From: Gremmenia infestans
Taxonomy: Eukaryota; Ascomycota; Leotiomycetes; Helotiales; Hamatocanthoscyphaceae
Direction of reading: 5' to 3'
Length of the DNA: 64,000 bases
NCBI GenBank assembly: GCA_032629725.1
Contig: JAFEVB010000002.1
Location: 4,030,001 to 4,094,000 of the forward strand
The notes beneath the pieces were generated by a model. That model made no database searches. It saw nothing but the letters and a program-made list of their open reading frames with translations, and was not told the DNA's origin. A program made the translations under genes and the position numbers. Below are positions 9,363 to 20,570 of this stretch, in pieces; the first letter of the stretch is position 1; each line of letters opens with the position of its first letter.

Positions 9363-11168
9363 ATGAAGAATTCAACCCTTGGGAAGATAAGAGCGTATTG
9401 GCTAGGATGTGTGGTCTGCATGGGAGGATTTTTGTTTGGATATGACAGTGGAATGTAAGTCCTGTCTTGGATTGTCGTCTCATAGGGACCTGATAAAGTG
9501 CAAGTTCTAACATTTCCACAGTGTTGGTAAGTGACCAGCATGCTTCTTCCCAATCACAAAGACCCAGAAAACTAACAGTTCCAGGTGGTGTCCTTACACT
9601 TGCCTCCTTTGCCTCTGACTTCCGCTACTCCAAAGCGCACAAAACCCGTGTCAACTCTCTCGCAGTCGGTCTCCAACAGGCCGGTGCATTCTTGGCTTGT
9701 TTGGTCGTCTGGCCTATCGCTGATAAGCTGGGACGCAAGAAGACACTCATGCTCTCTGCTGCTATTTTTATCATTGGAGCAATCATTGAGACAATCAATA
9801 CGCATTCTATGGCTGCCTTTTATGTGGGAAGAGTGGTTGCGGGCGTGGGCCTTGGCGCTAGTAGTGTTGTGGTGCCGATGTTTAGTAGCGAGTAAGTGAG
9901 GAGACTTCTCTGGTATTCCAGCTATTCCGGAATCGCAAAGTGGCTTAGCTTATCTTTGTTCAGAATGGCGCCCAAAGAGATCCGGGGTCGGATTGGCAGT
10001 TTCTTCCAGGTCGGTTTCCATAGCGGTCTTCTCCATTTGAACCCAGAACTCCTTGCTAAACCAATATCTCTCTATGTCCCAGATGTTTTACACAATGGGT
10101 AACTAGCACCCCTTTCCAACCTCTCTCACTCCTGCACATCTAATCCCCGAGACAGGAATCTTCACATCATACTGGGTAGATTACGCAGTCCTAAAACGTA
10201 TCTCCCCACACTCCCCATCCCAATGGCAAATCCCCATCGCGCTCCAGATCATCCCCGCCGCCCTCCTCGGCTTCGGCTGCCTCACGCTCCCTGAATCCGT
10301 CCGCTGGCTCACCAAGAAAGGCCGACACAACGAAGCATGGGTCTCCCTGCAGTGGATCCGCGCAGACAGCTCGTCCTCAACCATGGAAGAGATGGAGGAG
10401 ATCCGAGTCGGTGTCGAAATGGAACGCCGCGCAACAGAAGGTCTGACCGTCAGAGAACTTACCGAAAGACAGAATTTGAGTCGGCTAGGCACGGCGGCAG
10501 CCGTATTCACGGCACAGCAAGCAACAGGAGCAACCGCATTCGCGTATTTCGGCCCGCAGTACTTCAAGTTGCTCGTCAACGGCTCGTCTGCCAAGAATCT
10601 GCTCCTCACTGCAATCTTTGGTGCTATCAAAGTCGCCGCTTGTGGCTTCTTCGTGCTGTTCTTGAGTGAGCGTGTTGGGAGACGGCAAGTGCTGATCGCT
10701 GGCGCGGTGTTTATGGCTGCGTGTCAGATTAGCACTGCTGCTGTAGTCAAGGCAAAACCGCCTCCTAAGGTCGGTGATGGGGGTACGACGCCTTCAGGGA
10801 TCGCGACGGTGGCGTTGATATACCTTTTCGTCATTGCGTACAACCTATCGTGGGGCCCGCTTCCTTGGCCCTATGTGTCTGAGATCTTCCCGACCCGCAT
10901 CCGCGAGATCGGTATCGCAGTCGGAGTGTCCTCGCAATGGTTGTTCAACTTCGTCTTCTCGCTCACTACGCCGTATATGATTGCGAACATTGGATGGGGC
11001 ACGTTCTTACTCTGGGGACTATTAGATGCTGTTATTGCGATCTTTACTTTCTTCTTTTTGAAGGAGACGAGGGGCTTGAGTTTGGAGGAGATTGTGCATA
11101 ATGATTTCCAGGAGGCCAGGGATCATAAGGTGATTGATGTTGAGGAACATGAGAGTCATGGAAAGTAG
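9363..11168 (+). CDS. MFS sugar-porter family transporter (sugar/quinate type)
   Basis: Six exons: 9363-9454, 9522-9526 (5 nt), 9585-9891, 9964-10009, 10083-10098 (16 nt), 10156-11168, giving 492 aa. This splicing is the one that yields family motifs: FGYDSGIVGGVLT after helix 1, ADKLGRKKT in loop 2-3, SSEMAPKEIRGRIGSFFQ with MFYTMG, the PESVRWL motif ending helix 6, and ERVGRR in loop 8-9. PWPYVSEIFPTRIRE follows helix 10, and the protein ends with KETRGLSLEEI. Twelve helices are expected in the plasma membrane. The substrate is probably a monosaccharide, quinate or uronic acid; the sequence does not decide. It is divergent from the sulfatase gene. The two tiny exons make this gene easy to mis-annotate. 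Confidence 0.93.
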
Positions 11169-11392
11169 GTAATTATCGATGCGCTTAGTGGAGCAATAAA
11201 CTTTGTATGTGAGATTGATTGTAGGCTGTTTGAGAGAAAGATCTTCGGCCATGTTGGTAGGAATGGCATTTGCGAGTTGTGATTTGCTATCCTATGTGTT
11301 ATTTTGTTGTTTCGGTTGTCTTGAACATTAAAGGCACAAGCCTAACGTGTTCTTATCCTTCTCTCCTGATGTTCCATTTTTCGAATTAAACT

Positions 11393-14388
11393 TTAGGCTT
11401 CTTTACTTTCCGGACTTCGACTTTTCTCTCGCACAGACAACGGCTTAATGCCTTCCTCCAAGTTTCTCTTCGAGAATGGTGGAACGCCGACCAGGATGGC
11501 CGCAAATGAGTACCACCACCCCGTCTCATGCTCATTCCCGCACCACGCCTGAAACGCCATGGCGACCTCGTTATTCTTCTTATCCCCCTGATCCAACCAC
11601 TTCACATGCTCGAAAAGATCATACTTTCCCCAGTGTTTAGCAAGCTACGACTCATATCAGTATCACACGTGGCACAATCCAACGATAGGGAGGGGCCGTA
11701 CCTCGAAATCTTCAGGCTCAAACCCCGCCTCTTCCCCTAGAATCACAATCTCCTTGAACTCCGGTAAAGCACGCGTGAGATTCTTAGCTGACCTCTCATA
11801 CTCCTCTTCATTGAATTCCGCGTCATTGTAATCACGCCCCCCCTCATTGAACTCCTGGTCCAACACAGGCCTAACCTGTGTCTTCAGGCCCAGACTTCTG
11901 AAAATGGTGAAAATCACCACATCGATTCCCTTGAGCGCATGGGGCAATCGCTGGTTCGCGGTATTGTTCGTATGGGCGTACTGGTGCGCACAGTGGAAAC
12001 CGAGCATGCCGCCTTTCTTCATAAATGCAGGGGACTCGAGCATTTCTTTCAAGGATTGGTAGAGGGGGTATAGTTTCGGATCTGCGGTGGGGAAGGTTGG
12101 ATGAACGACTCCGCCGAGATGCTCGGACACGTAGAGTTGGTAGGTGAGGGTTATGCGGTGTCCTGAGGTGACGGGGAGGACTTCGTGCTCGCAGTCCGAG
12201 TAGAAAGCTGCCCAGTGGATCGTTGAGGAGGTCTTGGAATCATTGCTGCCGAGATCGAAGAAGCGCTCGACACCCTTGTGTGCTACGCGAAGGATACCCC
12301 CTGTTTCTTCTGAGCAGGCATTTATGACAAATTAGGCCGGATGGGGCCTGGGGGAATATGCTTACCTTCATGCGGATTTGGCAGGCTCACAAGTAAAGAG
12401 CCGAATTGTGTGAACCCTCTTGGAGTATCAACATGTGGTTTGAATTTGTCCGATGGGGCAGAATATGCCTGAATTCCTCGTTAGCGAGGCTTTGCTCAAA
12501 GGAAACTGAACATAAGAGTAAGGGCCATTACTCTCCGTACACCTAAGCGAAAACCACCATTTCCACCCTCCCTCTTTAACTATGAATAACTTTTTAATTT
12601 ATTAATAGAATTGCGCCAAATTGAAAATGTAGATTAATTAATAGTAGCTAATCTATGGACTTCAATAACATCCTCAAGTTTACAGGTCAATTGTTTAGTA
12701 TAATGCTGGAAGTCACATGGATCTACCTGATCCCATAGCTTTTGCAGCTCCCCTCTTAAATCCTCTATACTTTTAGGCACATATGCCAATTTCTTTAGCT
12801 CTTCTTTCATCCATCGCCAGACCTTCTTAATAGGATTTAAATCAGGTGAAGAAGGAGGCTACTTAAACCCGCGGATCCTATGCGGGAGCCTTGGCAAGCG
12901 GGCGCTTCCTGAATGCACCTTTGCCCTATCTTCTATAAAGATATACTCTGGACCAAGCCGGTCAAAAAGCGGGAAAATAACAGGTTCTAAGACCTGCTGG
13001 AGGTAGGCCTTAGAGCAAATTCCCTTACAGCTAGGAAGCTTCTCTATAAACACCAATTCTGACTTATAGTCCTAGCCTATTGCTCCCTAAATTATCACTG
13101 ATACCCTTCCGGATCTGTAAACGGACCGTATGCAATTGGTATAGCGCTTTTCATCTATCCGCCGTGTAACCTAGATCCTTCCAGTCTTCCCTGTTTCAAA
13201 TGTAGCTTTATCTGACTATATAACCTTCCTCCAATCCCCTCCTTGTTTGCCGTTATCTCTAGAGGCTGCATAGTCGGATGTCCCCTACCACTGATGCTCT
13301 AATGCAAACCGCTATCTCTTCTTAGCTTGTTGGCGTGATATATAAGGCCGTGGGCATGCAATACAGCGTCGGTAGCCTGCGCGGCGCAGTTCTTGTCGTA
13401 TGGTTCTTGCAGAGGCTTGAATGCCTAGTTGCGTTCTTACTTGTTTAAATGTAAGGCGACGCGTGGACTAGTTATTTGCGATATGGCGGATACAGCGGCG
13501 GATCTCTCTAATAGACATCAAATGAGGCTTATAAACTTGGGTTTTGCGTCCTCTGCGAGAGTGTTCTTGGTGTAGAATATCCCTAATAGTCGATCGGGAA
13601 GCAGTGGTCTTTTGGCGGATCTCGCTGAGGGAAAAGCCAAGCCGTCCTAATGCGCGAATAACTGCACGCGCAGGAGAGGGCTACTTATTTCCAGGCTTTG
13701 GGATATTAGGGCTTGATAAAAGAACGTTGTCCATTGTTAATTTTAAGGTGTTTGGATAAGTGGTTATTTTATTATTAATTATTTAAGAAAGAGGGTGGCT
13801 AGGAGCGACGCGACGCGTTTCTCGCTTAGGTGTACGGAGAGTAATGGCCCCTACTCTTACATTCAACTTGTAGAGTTCCGCCACAACGCCCCAATGCTGA
13901 GCATTCGCACCATTATCCAACTTATCAATACCCTCTGGCCTTGCAATTCCAGGTAGTAAAGCCTGAGCAACTGCATCCACAATCCCATAATCATAGGGAT
14001 TGAAACTCGTCGAGAACTCACTCGCTTCCAACTTCCCCGCTTTTCGTATCCGCTCATCGAGCACATTGCCTCCTCCAAACCCAAATGTTGCTGGCTGACA
14101 GCTCTTGACAAGCTTCTCTAGAACATTCTCCTTGCCAGATGGGACGGGGAATTGGATTTTGCCTGCGACGTCGCCGGCTTGATCGTCCCAGCGAATGGTC
14201 ACGGGAGGGGATATGATCGGGGTTTTTGCACTGGTGAAATCGCCGTATCGAGTGGTGCTTCGGATGTCAATTGGAACGGTCCCACCACAGGAAAATGCAG
14301 CCGTTGAATTGTATCCCTTTATAGCGTCTGAGAGCTGTTCCATGACTTTGTCCTCCGCTGCCTCGAGAAGAGACTTTGCCCCTGACAT
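11393..14388 (-). CDS. 2-oxoglutarate/Fe(II)-dependent oxygenase, first intron enlarged by a transposon
   Basis: Four exons on the minus strand: 14388-13861, 12468-12366, 12300-11702, 11644-11393, giving 493 aa. The double-stranded beta-helix core shows the iron ligands KPHVDTPRG (His188, Asp190) and CEHEV (His249), with Arg259 in TSGHRITLTY as the probable 2-oxoglutarate contact. This resembles fungal prolyl-4-hydroxylase-like 2OG oxygenases. Substrate is unknown and there is no signal peptide. Intron 1 is 1392 nt because a 1331-bp Tc1/mariner element lies seven bases after the donor GTAAGAG. Without it the intron would be about 59-61 nt, like its neighbours. Splicing across the element keeps the frame, so the gene may still be functional if the enlarged intron is removed. 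Confidence 0.85.
12521..12550 (+). repeat. Left terminal inverted repeat of the transposon
   Basis: It begins AGGGCCATTACTCTCC directly after the target TA. It matches the reverse complement of 13822-13851 at 29 of 30 positions; only the first base differs. Weaker similarity (a CCACCCTC motif) continues inward. Confidence 0.92.
12634..13734 (-). pseudogene. Degenerate Tc1/mariner (DDE) transposase, nine in-frame TAG codons
   Basis: From the ATG at 13734 to TAA at 12636-12634 there are 366 codons in one frame with no frameshift, interrupted by nine stops, all TAG. The N-terminal half has the helix-turn-helix type segment with GFSLSEIRQKT. The catalytic half shows SDKATF, EYIFIEDRAKVH and SPDLNPIKKVW. 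The first two Asp of the DDE/D triad are present, but the third acidic residue (normally NPIE) is Lys. Trp or Gln positions turned into TAG and Glu to Lys are what CpA-to-TpA mutation (RIP) produces. It is non-functional as it stands. Confidence 0.9.
13822..13851 (-). repeat. Right terminal inverted repeat of the transposon
   Basis: Reverse complement of the left repeat apart from its outermost base; it is followed by the target TA at 13852-13853. Confidence 0.92.
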
Positions 14389-15212
14389 AGTGGGTGCTGA
14401 AAAGAGAAAGGATGATTGAGTAGTTGGCTTCCTTGAAAACAAAGACGGCGATCTGCAGTGAGGAGAGTTTATGTTTGACAGTAAATTGTGTGGGTGTCAG
14501 TGACAAAAGAAGTCGAGACGACGGACTGAGTCACGCGGCGGGCCTACCTATGAGGCAAATCCAATGGAAGGAATGGTTATGAAGACAACGGTCAACTTGA
14601 TCCGGTTCTAGTTTGGGACTCTCGCTTTGTGCCATGCATTTCCATGGGCGGTGAAGTGGTCGTTGCTTTCTTACAAACAGGTCAGGATGGAAGGATGTTG
14701 GATTTAAGCGCCAAATCCACACAGGTTTCACAATTGCTAAATATATCCAAATATGTTCAATGGGAATTATGTTTGCAATTTTGACCAATCCTGTATCATG
14801 ACATAAAATGCTATACTGGGAGTCTCGGATGGTTATCAAAACAAGGGGCAAGATTATAGAGGCACTAAGTGATTGCGAGTTCACGTGACCATTGTTCTGA
14901 ACAACGTTTTTCTTCGTGTGATTGGAATTTGGTATATACTTGGGGTGAAAAAGTATATAAAATTAGTAGCTATACAGTAACGTATTACTTTAAATATAGA
15001 TCTCACTCTGATTATGGGCTCTACCCAAAATCGATCACGTGTGTGTCTACTTCAACCTTTTGCACGGCTCACCAGGCAGCGAGAAAAGAACAACGCGCAG
15101 TCGCGGATCCGGTAGGATCAACTAATTATATCCTAGCAAACAAATCCCGTCGCTCCTGGCTGAAGCTGGACTTCGCACCACTTCAAGCGGCTTAAAAACA
15201 GAAATCTACAAA
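14389..15212. other. Divergent intergenic region, oxygenase / S33 peptidase
   Basis: No gene recognised. CACGTG sites occur at 14882-14887 (in a TCACGTGACC context) and at 15036-15041, the latter about 170 bp before the peptidase start. Confidence 0.45.
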
Positions 15213-17508
15213 ATGGAGCCACACGGTAATCAGAGTATCCAATCCGACGAGAAAAGTAGTCTTCTTGCCCAAGAGCGGCAGCTAGAGGAGGCCCCAACGA
15301 AACCTCTGCAAAAGCGGCAATACGTCGTGAGAGGACTGGGTGCAGTCCTTATTGCTTTTGTCTGGCTGTCAGTAGTTGGAATTGAGAGCCTCCTTGGTCG
15401 CCCACCACGCGGATTGGAGCTTGACAAAGTTGAAGGAAACAGAAAACATGTCGATTACCAAGACGTAATTCCCTAACTAAATGCCGCATTTGGATTCTGG
15501 ACTGACTTACTCCAGATCATTCCAAGTGAGACGCTGGAATGGCATCCCTGCTATGAGGATTTCAAGTGTGCCCGACTCACTGTAGCTATGGACTACCATC
15601 GTCCGTTGAATGTATCAAAAGATAATCCCAAAGTCCATATTGCCCTCATTCTGATTCCGGGTATCCATGAGAAGCCCGAGTCCTATTCTCCTTCGCCTCT
15701 GCTGATCAACCCCGGTGGTCCTGGCGGTTCTGGAGTTCAGACTGCTCGTGGACTGGGCGGTTATCTGCAAGCCATTCTGGGTGAAGACCAGGACGTTATC
15801 GGATTTGACCCTCGTGGCATCGGTGCGACCACACCACGAACTGATTGCTTCTCTTTTCCGGGTGGACCTTCTGGAGAAGATGATTATGTGCAAGGACAAT
15901 TTCACCGTATGCTCTGGCAGACTTCTGGAAGGGAAATTGGTCTCGTAAACTCAAGCGAGGTTGCCTTGCATAAGATTGATGCTAGGTCTCGGGGTCTGGG
16001 TAAGCTTTGTGGAGAGAAAGACTCTTTGAACGGAAAGGATAGCATTTTCAAGCACGTTAGCACGCCAAATGTTGCTAGAGATATGGTGAGCATTGTTGAC
16101 GCCTGGGGTGAATGGAACGCCGCTCGGAGTGATCCTTCAGCTTCTTTGGCTGAGGAAATGGACGAAACCAACAATTTCGAGGAAGTTTCCGGCCTGGATA
16201 CAAAGGGCAAACTTGTTTATTGGGGATTCTCTTATGGAGTAAGCAACATCAAATCCCTAAAATGGTCTTACAACTTACGAAAATATAGACTCTTCTTGGA
16301 GCCACGTTCGCGGCAATGTTCCCAGATCGCGTCGGTCGGGTTGTACTTGATGGTGTGGTAGATGCGGATTACTATGTGTCACCGATCTGGGCGGAGTCAA
16401 TCCGTGATGCTGACGCTATTGCTGAATTATTTTACAAATACTGTCATGAAGCAGGTAATAAATGCGACCTCTATAAAAAGGATGATACGCCTGCCGACAT
16501 TAAAGCCCGATTCGAAGGAGTTCTTGCTAGGATCAGGAAAGAACCTATCGTATTGGTGAATGATTTGACAAAGCTGCCTCAAGTCATCTACGAGAGCGAT
16601 ATTAGGAGTCTTCTGTTTGGTGCACTATACTCGCCGACATTATACTCCCCGATCACTGCTACGATCTTTGACCGGCTGGATAGCGGAGACTACGATGTGC
16701 TCAAACGCTTGCTGGGTAGTTTCATTCCCGGACCTGACCTGCCATCTTTCTGTAGCCCACCTCCATCACCACAATATCTAACAGATGAGGCAACCTTTGC
16801 TATCATGTGCAGTGATAAACGCTATCCCGTTAGTGATACTTCTCCTTCCGATCATGTGCTCTAATAACCACAAAATAGCTCAATGGAACTCTCTCTGAGT
16901 TAGAGGCCACATTTGAGAAGATGGCCAACACATCTTCTTTCGCTGATGTTTGGATGACTCTGATGATCGGGTGCGATGGATGGCCTGTGGAATCGAAAGA
17001 CCCACCAATGAGGTGGAACGACCACCCAGCGCATAACCCCAAGCCAATCAAGACTTCTTTCCCACTTCTCTTCATCAGCAACACTAGAGACCCCGTTACG
17101 CCCCTCTACGCCGGTGTCAAAATGGCCCAAAAGTTTGTTGATGCAGGACTCATCGAGCAAAAGTCCGAGGGACATTGCAGCTCGTCGGCTGTTTCATCAT
17201 GCACGACCAAAAAGATCGCAGCATATTTCCGTGAGGGCAAAGTGCCACCCCATCCAGTGAAGTCGGGAAAAGGTCTATTTGATGGAAAGTGGGACAAATG
17301 CGAGGCCGAGTCCTGGCCTTGGCATCCATATGATCCCGAAGTGTCGATTGCAGACAAAGGTGAGGAAGGAAAGGCCGAAGTGAAAATTATGAAGGCGGTG
17401 GAGGGCATGCAACGCGAGTTTGCCAAACAAGTCAAGCCTTGGAAAAGTATAGGCGCTTTGAGTACTGAGAGACTAGTTGAGCTTAGCTTACAGCTGTTGG
17501 ATAAGTGA
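15213..17508 (+). CDS. TAP-like alpha/beta-hydrolase, peptidase family S33, type II membrane-anchored
   Basis: Four exons: 15213-15464, 15516-16238, 16289-16828, 16879-17508, giving 714 aa. It belongs to the tripeptidyl-aminopeptidase-like S33 group, which releases N-terminal residues or peptides. The oxyanion-type segment LINPGGPGGSG and GFDPRGIG lead to the nucleophile elbow GFSYG (Ser323, split from the next exon at Gly). The C-terminal TAP-like domain carries the Asp in SNTRDPVTP (Asp576) and the His in SEGHCSSS (His604). A hydrophobic helix near residues 45-65 after a charged N-terminus suggests a type II signal anchor, placing the catalytic domain in the lumen or outside. All introns are in frame. 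The specific substrate is not evident. Confidence 0.92.
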
Positions 17509-18390
17509 TTAGCCAATGGCTATTTCTCTGTCATTTCGGGTGGGTATGTCCTCACGAAGGGAAAGAAAAAATTTAGTAGGCTTTCCAGTTCAAAATTCTC
17601 ACAGAGCACAGTCTTTTTGATCACGCATTGCAAGTCTCACAATCTGCGATAGAAGAAGAGGGACTCATCCTCTCCATTCGTCCTGTTATCTAGGCAACCA
17701 ATTGGAGTAAACATTCCCGAAAGATCATCTCACATTGCAATTGAACATCAACACCTTCAAGTATTGCAAATATTGATCACTTTACTCAGCCCTTCTTCAA
17801 ACATATACTTACATGAACTCACTACACACGATTCAATTGACGCCACCTGACATGGTGCCTTTAATATCGAAGCCTCTCGGGCTTTTAGGCCGCATTGAGA
17901 CACAAAAGTATCTGGGACGATGATCCGGACCGGAAAAGAACGACAACGACAACTACATTAAGGGGCACTATGGGTTGCTGCATCATTCTTGCTCATACTT
18001 TTCAGCTCTCTCCTCATTGCCAATGGAACCCTTTCCAGCCTCGTGGGCTTTCCGTTAGTCGACCGGTTTGTGTTGGAGGGCATTGGCATTTATCTGTACA
18101 ATCTTGGTTGGCTAGGATCGAAAGTTGAAAGTTTTGATAAAAGTGAATTTGATTGTTCCAGAACAAGCTTGTCATACAAATACTAATCCTATACTTCATG
18201 GGCTGGCTTTTCTAATATATACATACAAAGGGTCTCTAAAACACAGAACATTTCTTCAGCAACTGATCCCCATTCGCCGAAGAAGCGGAAATCACGTGCC
18301 GTCGCATCGTCAAAAATCGCGTCACCTTCAACGCGTGCTCGAGCGTCTTGCTATCCATAATCACATCACAGCACAACCCCTCCATCCACC
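17509..18390. other. Intergenic, no gene seen
   Basis: 882 bp. Short frames here show no family signal. A CACGTG site lies near its right end (listed separately). Confidence 0.45.
18293..18298. promoter_or_regulatory. CACGTG E-box upstream of the DUF4211 gene
   Basis: CACGTG in the context ATCACGTGCC, about 93 bp before the ATG at 18391. The position resembles the E-box before the EF-Tu gene. Motif-based inference only. Confidence 0.3.
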
Positions 18391-20570
18391 ATGCCTTCAA
18401 ACCTCGAGCGCAAAGCGCGGCGCAAGCAACAAACGAAACTAGTCTTCGAACCTAGCAGCAGCTCACCAGCACCAGTTCTAGAACAAGTGAATATGCGATC
18501 GCCTGCAAAGGTCAGGTATTCGTTGCGCGGGGAGAAGAGGAGAGATTATAGTGGGAGTGGGGTTGGCGGTAAGGGTGTGGGTAAGGGTGAGGTGCAGATG
18601 AAGCTGAAGGGGGGAAATGGGAAGGTGGGGGACGTGAGGGGTTTGCCGGTTGGTATGTTTCGATTCTTTCTCTTGATCTTATATAGGGTTTGCGCGTGGG
18701 CTGAAGCTGATAATCTATTTATGCAGAAAACCTTGAAAGCGAAGACAGCGAAACGCATTCCACAGACTCCGAGGCTTCTGCGAGGAATAGAAAATCATCG
18801 AAGGAGAAAAGGTCTCTTGTGGAGAAGAGGAAGGTTTCTCGAGAGATTAGTCTTTCGGATGATTCTGAAGATGGCCAGTTTGCGATGAAGGCCCGCCCGA
18901 ACATGTTCTCGGGCAGGAAAGTGTTAGCTGCGGAAGCCGAGAGCGATTGCGATTCGGAGTCGGAGGACATACTAGCAACAACTTGCAAGACACAGAGAGG
19001 ATCCAAGGCAGCAAGAGCGAAGCCCATTGTGGTTGAAGATAGCGACGAAGACGATATTTATATCACTTCTTCGGTGGTTCAAAAGGGGAAGGCGCCTGCG
19101 CAGGTGTCGGATGAGGATAGCGAGGAACCGATTGCTAGTCCGCTGAAGCGTCGAAGACCGATAAATCTACAAGACGATAGGTCATCACCCGATTCCGACG
19201 TTAGTCCTACGAAACGGCGGAAAAGAGCTCTAATAGAGATAGAGGAGGAATCTGCAGATAGTGATTTACCATCGCCCAGCAGGATTACATCACAAAACAG
19301 GAGGAGCGCGTCTTCTACGCCTACCAGATACACTCGTCAGAAGAAGGAGAAGAAACGTCACAGGTATGCAACCTCTAAGCATTGTATTTGTTATTGATCA
19401 CGACTGACTTTGAAACTTGCAGGTCCGATAGAGAGAAAGCGCTCGAGCTTGCCAAAAGACGGCGCGCAGGTGATAAATCCGAACTGACGCCATCTGAGTC
19501 TGATTCTGAAGAAGAAGGGGAGGATTCGAACCTTGAACATCTTTCAGACTTCGAGGATGATGATGAGGAAGTCGTTAAAAAGCCAGAATCCGGGTATGTT
19601 TTGATGACAATGTTATATTGCCCTATTTTAACATCTTGATAATAGTAAAATAACTCGCCGGGGCTCAAAGAGTACCCTACAAGTTGTAGACGAAGATGAC
19701 TTTATAGTCGAGGACGACGAGGGAGACCTAGGCGTTGATATTAGTATTCCCCTTGAATTTACGAGCAAGAACCACCAAAAACCAAAGGAACACTTTCGCT
19801 ACGCTATTGAGTGGATGGTTCATAAAAAGCTTAACCCTGGCTTCCAATCCGCGGATGAGATATACCTCCGAGCCTTCCAAGTCTTAGGTAGCAAGCCCTC
19901 CACGCTAGCAGAGAGCAAGTTTGGCTCTTCTGCCTGGACTGGTGAATTCTACCGGGCTTTAAATGCACGACCTAAGTTCCGGGAACGTAAATTGTTCGCT
20001 GGCGAGGCATTAGCGATTCAGGGCGAGCATAGATGTCAGGTTTGCAACCGGGGCAAGCATCCTTCTACATACGCCGTGCGGTTTGAAGGCAAGGCGTATA
20101 GCAAGGAGACGTTGGATGAGGTAGAGCAGGATGATGAAGAGGAGAACGTTTCCGATGAAGGTGCAGACGATTCAGAACTAGACTCCGAATCCGATGAGTC
20201 CGAATACGCCTCACTAAAGAAGAGAGCCCCTAGCGTCGATGCGCGCGGAAATCCCCTACCGCCAGAAAACAAAGAATGGTTCTCGGGCCAGTTCTGCTTC
20301 AGGAAAGCGCAGACCGCGCATCTGCTTATTCACTGGAAGTACGAGCTGTACCAATGGGTGCTAGATACGCTTGAAAGTCAAGGCGAGCTGAAGGAGAAGA
20401 ATATTGTGCGGAGGGATCAGATGAAGGCGCGGGAGCGCAGGGACTATGCTAATGGGGTTGTGGATCGTTGGGCGGTTAAGGGAGGGGAGATTGATGGGTT
20501 GTGGAGGGATTATGATGCGCAGATCAAGGCTGCGGAGGAGACGGTGTTGGATAGGAGGTTTGGGAAGTGA
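18391..20570 (+). CDS. DUF4211-domain nuclear protein
   Basis: Four exons: 18391-18652, 18727-19363, 19423-19593, 19646-20570, giving 664 aa. The first ~370 residues are disordered: basic patches (KARRKQQ, KRRR, KKEKKRHR) alternate with acidic Ser-rich casein-kinase-like clusters such as EDSDEDD and SESDSEEEGED. This is typical of chromatin-associated proteins. The conserved C-terminal DUF4211 domain follows, from FRYAIEWMV through a Cys pair (HRCQVCNRGKHPS) to FCFRKAQTAHLLIHWKYELY. The family is found in many eukaryotes and its biochemical role is not established. Each splice junction restores a full codon, and the Cys pair could bind a metal (inference). Confidence 0.87.

Larger units (their letters stand above)
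12521..13851 (-). mobile_element. Tc1/mariner-type DNA transposon, RIP-inactivated, TA target duplication
   Basis: 1331 bp bounded by TA at 12519-12520 and 13852-13853. It has inverted ends of 30 bp that match at 29 positions, and one transposase frame on the minus strand. Removing the element and one TA restores an ordinary intron of the host gene, which proves the boundaries well. The empty site was the palindrome TAAGAG-TA-CTCTTA. The transposase is broken by nine TAG codons, so the copy is non-autonomous. Confidence 0.93.

Noticed and set aside
13783..13860. Oxygenase C-terminus reading into RVGAITLRTPKRETRR
   Set aside because: That sequence is the transposon inverted repeat; the exon ends at the GTAAGAG donor.
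14267..14506. Frames on the oxygenase promoter side
   Set aside because: They are shadows of the oxygenase exon 1 or its leader; no coding character.
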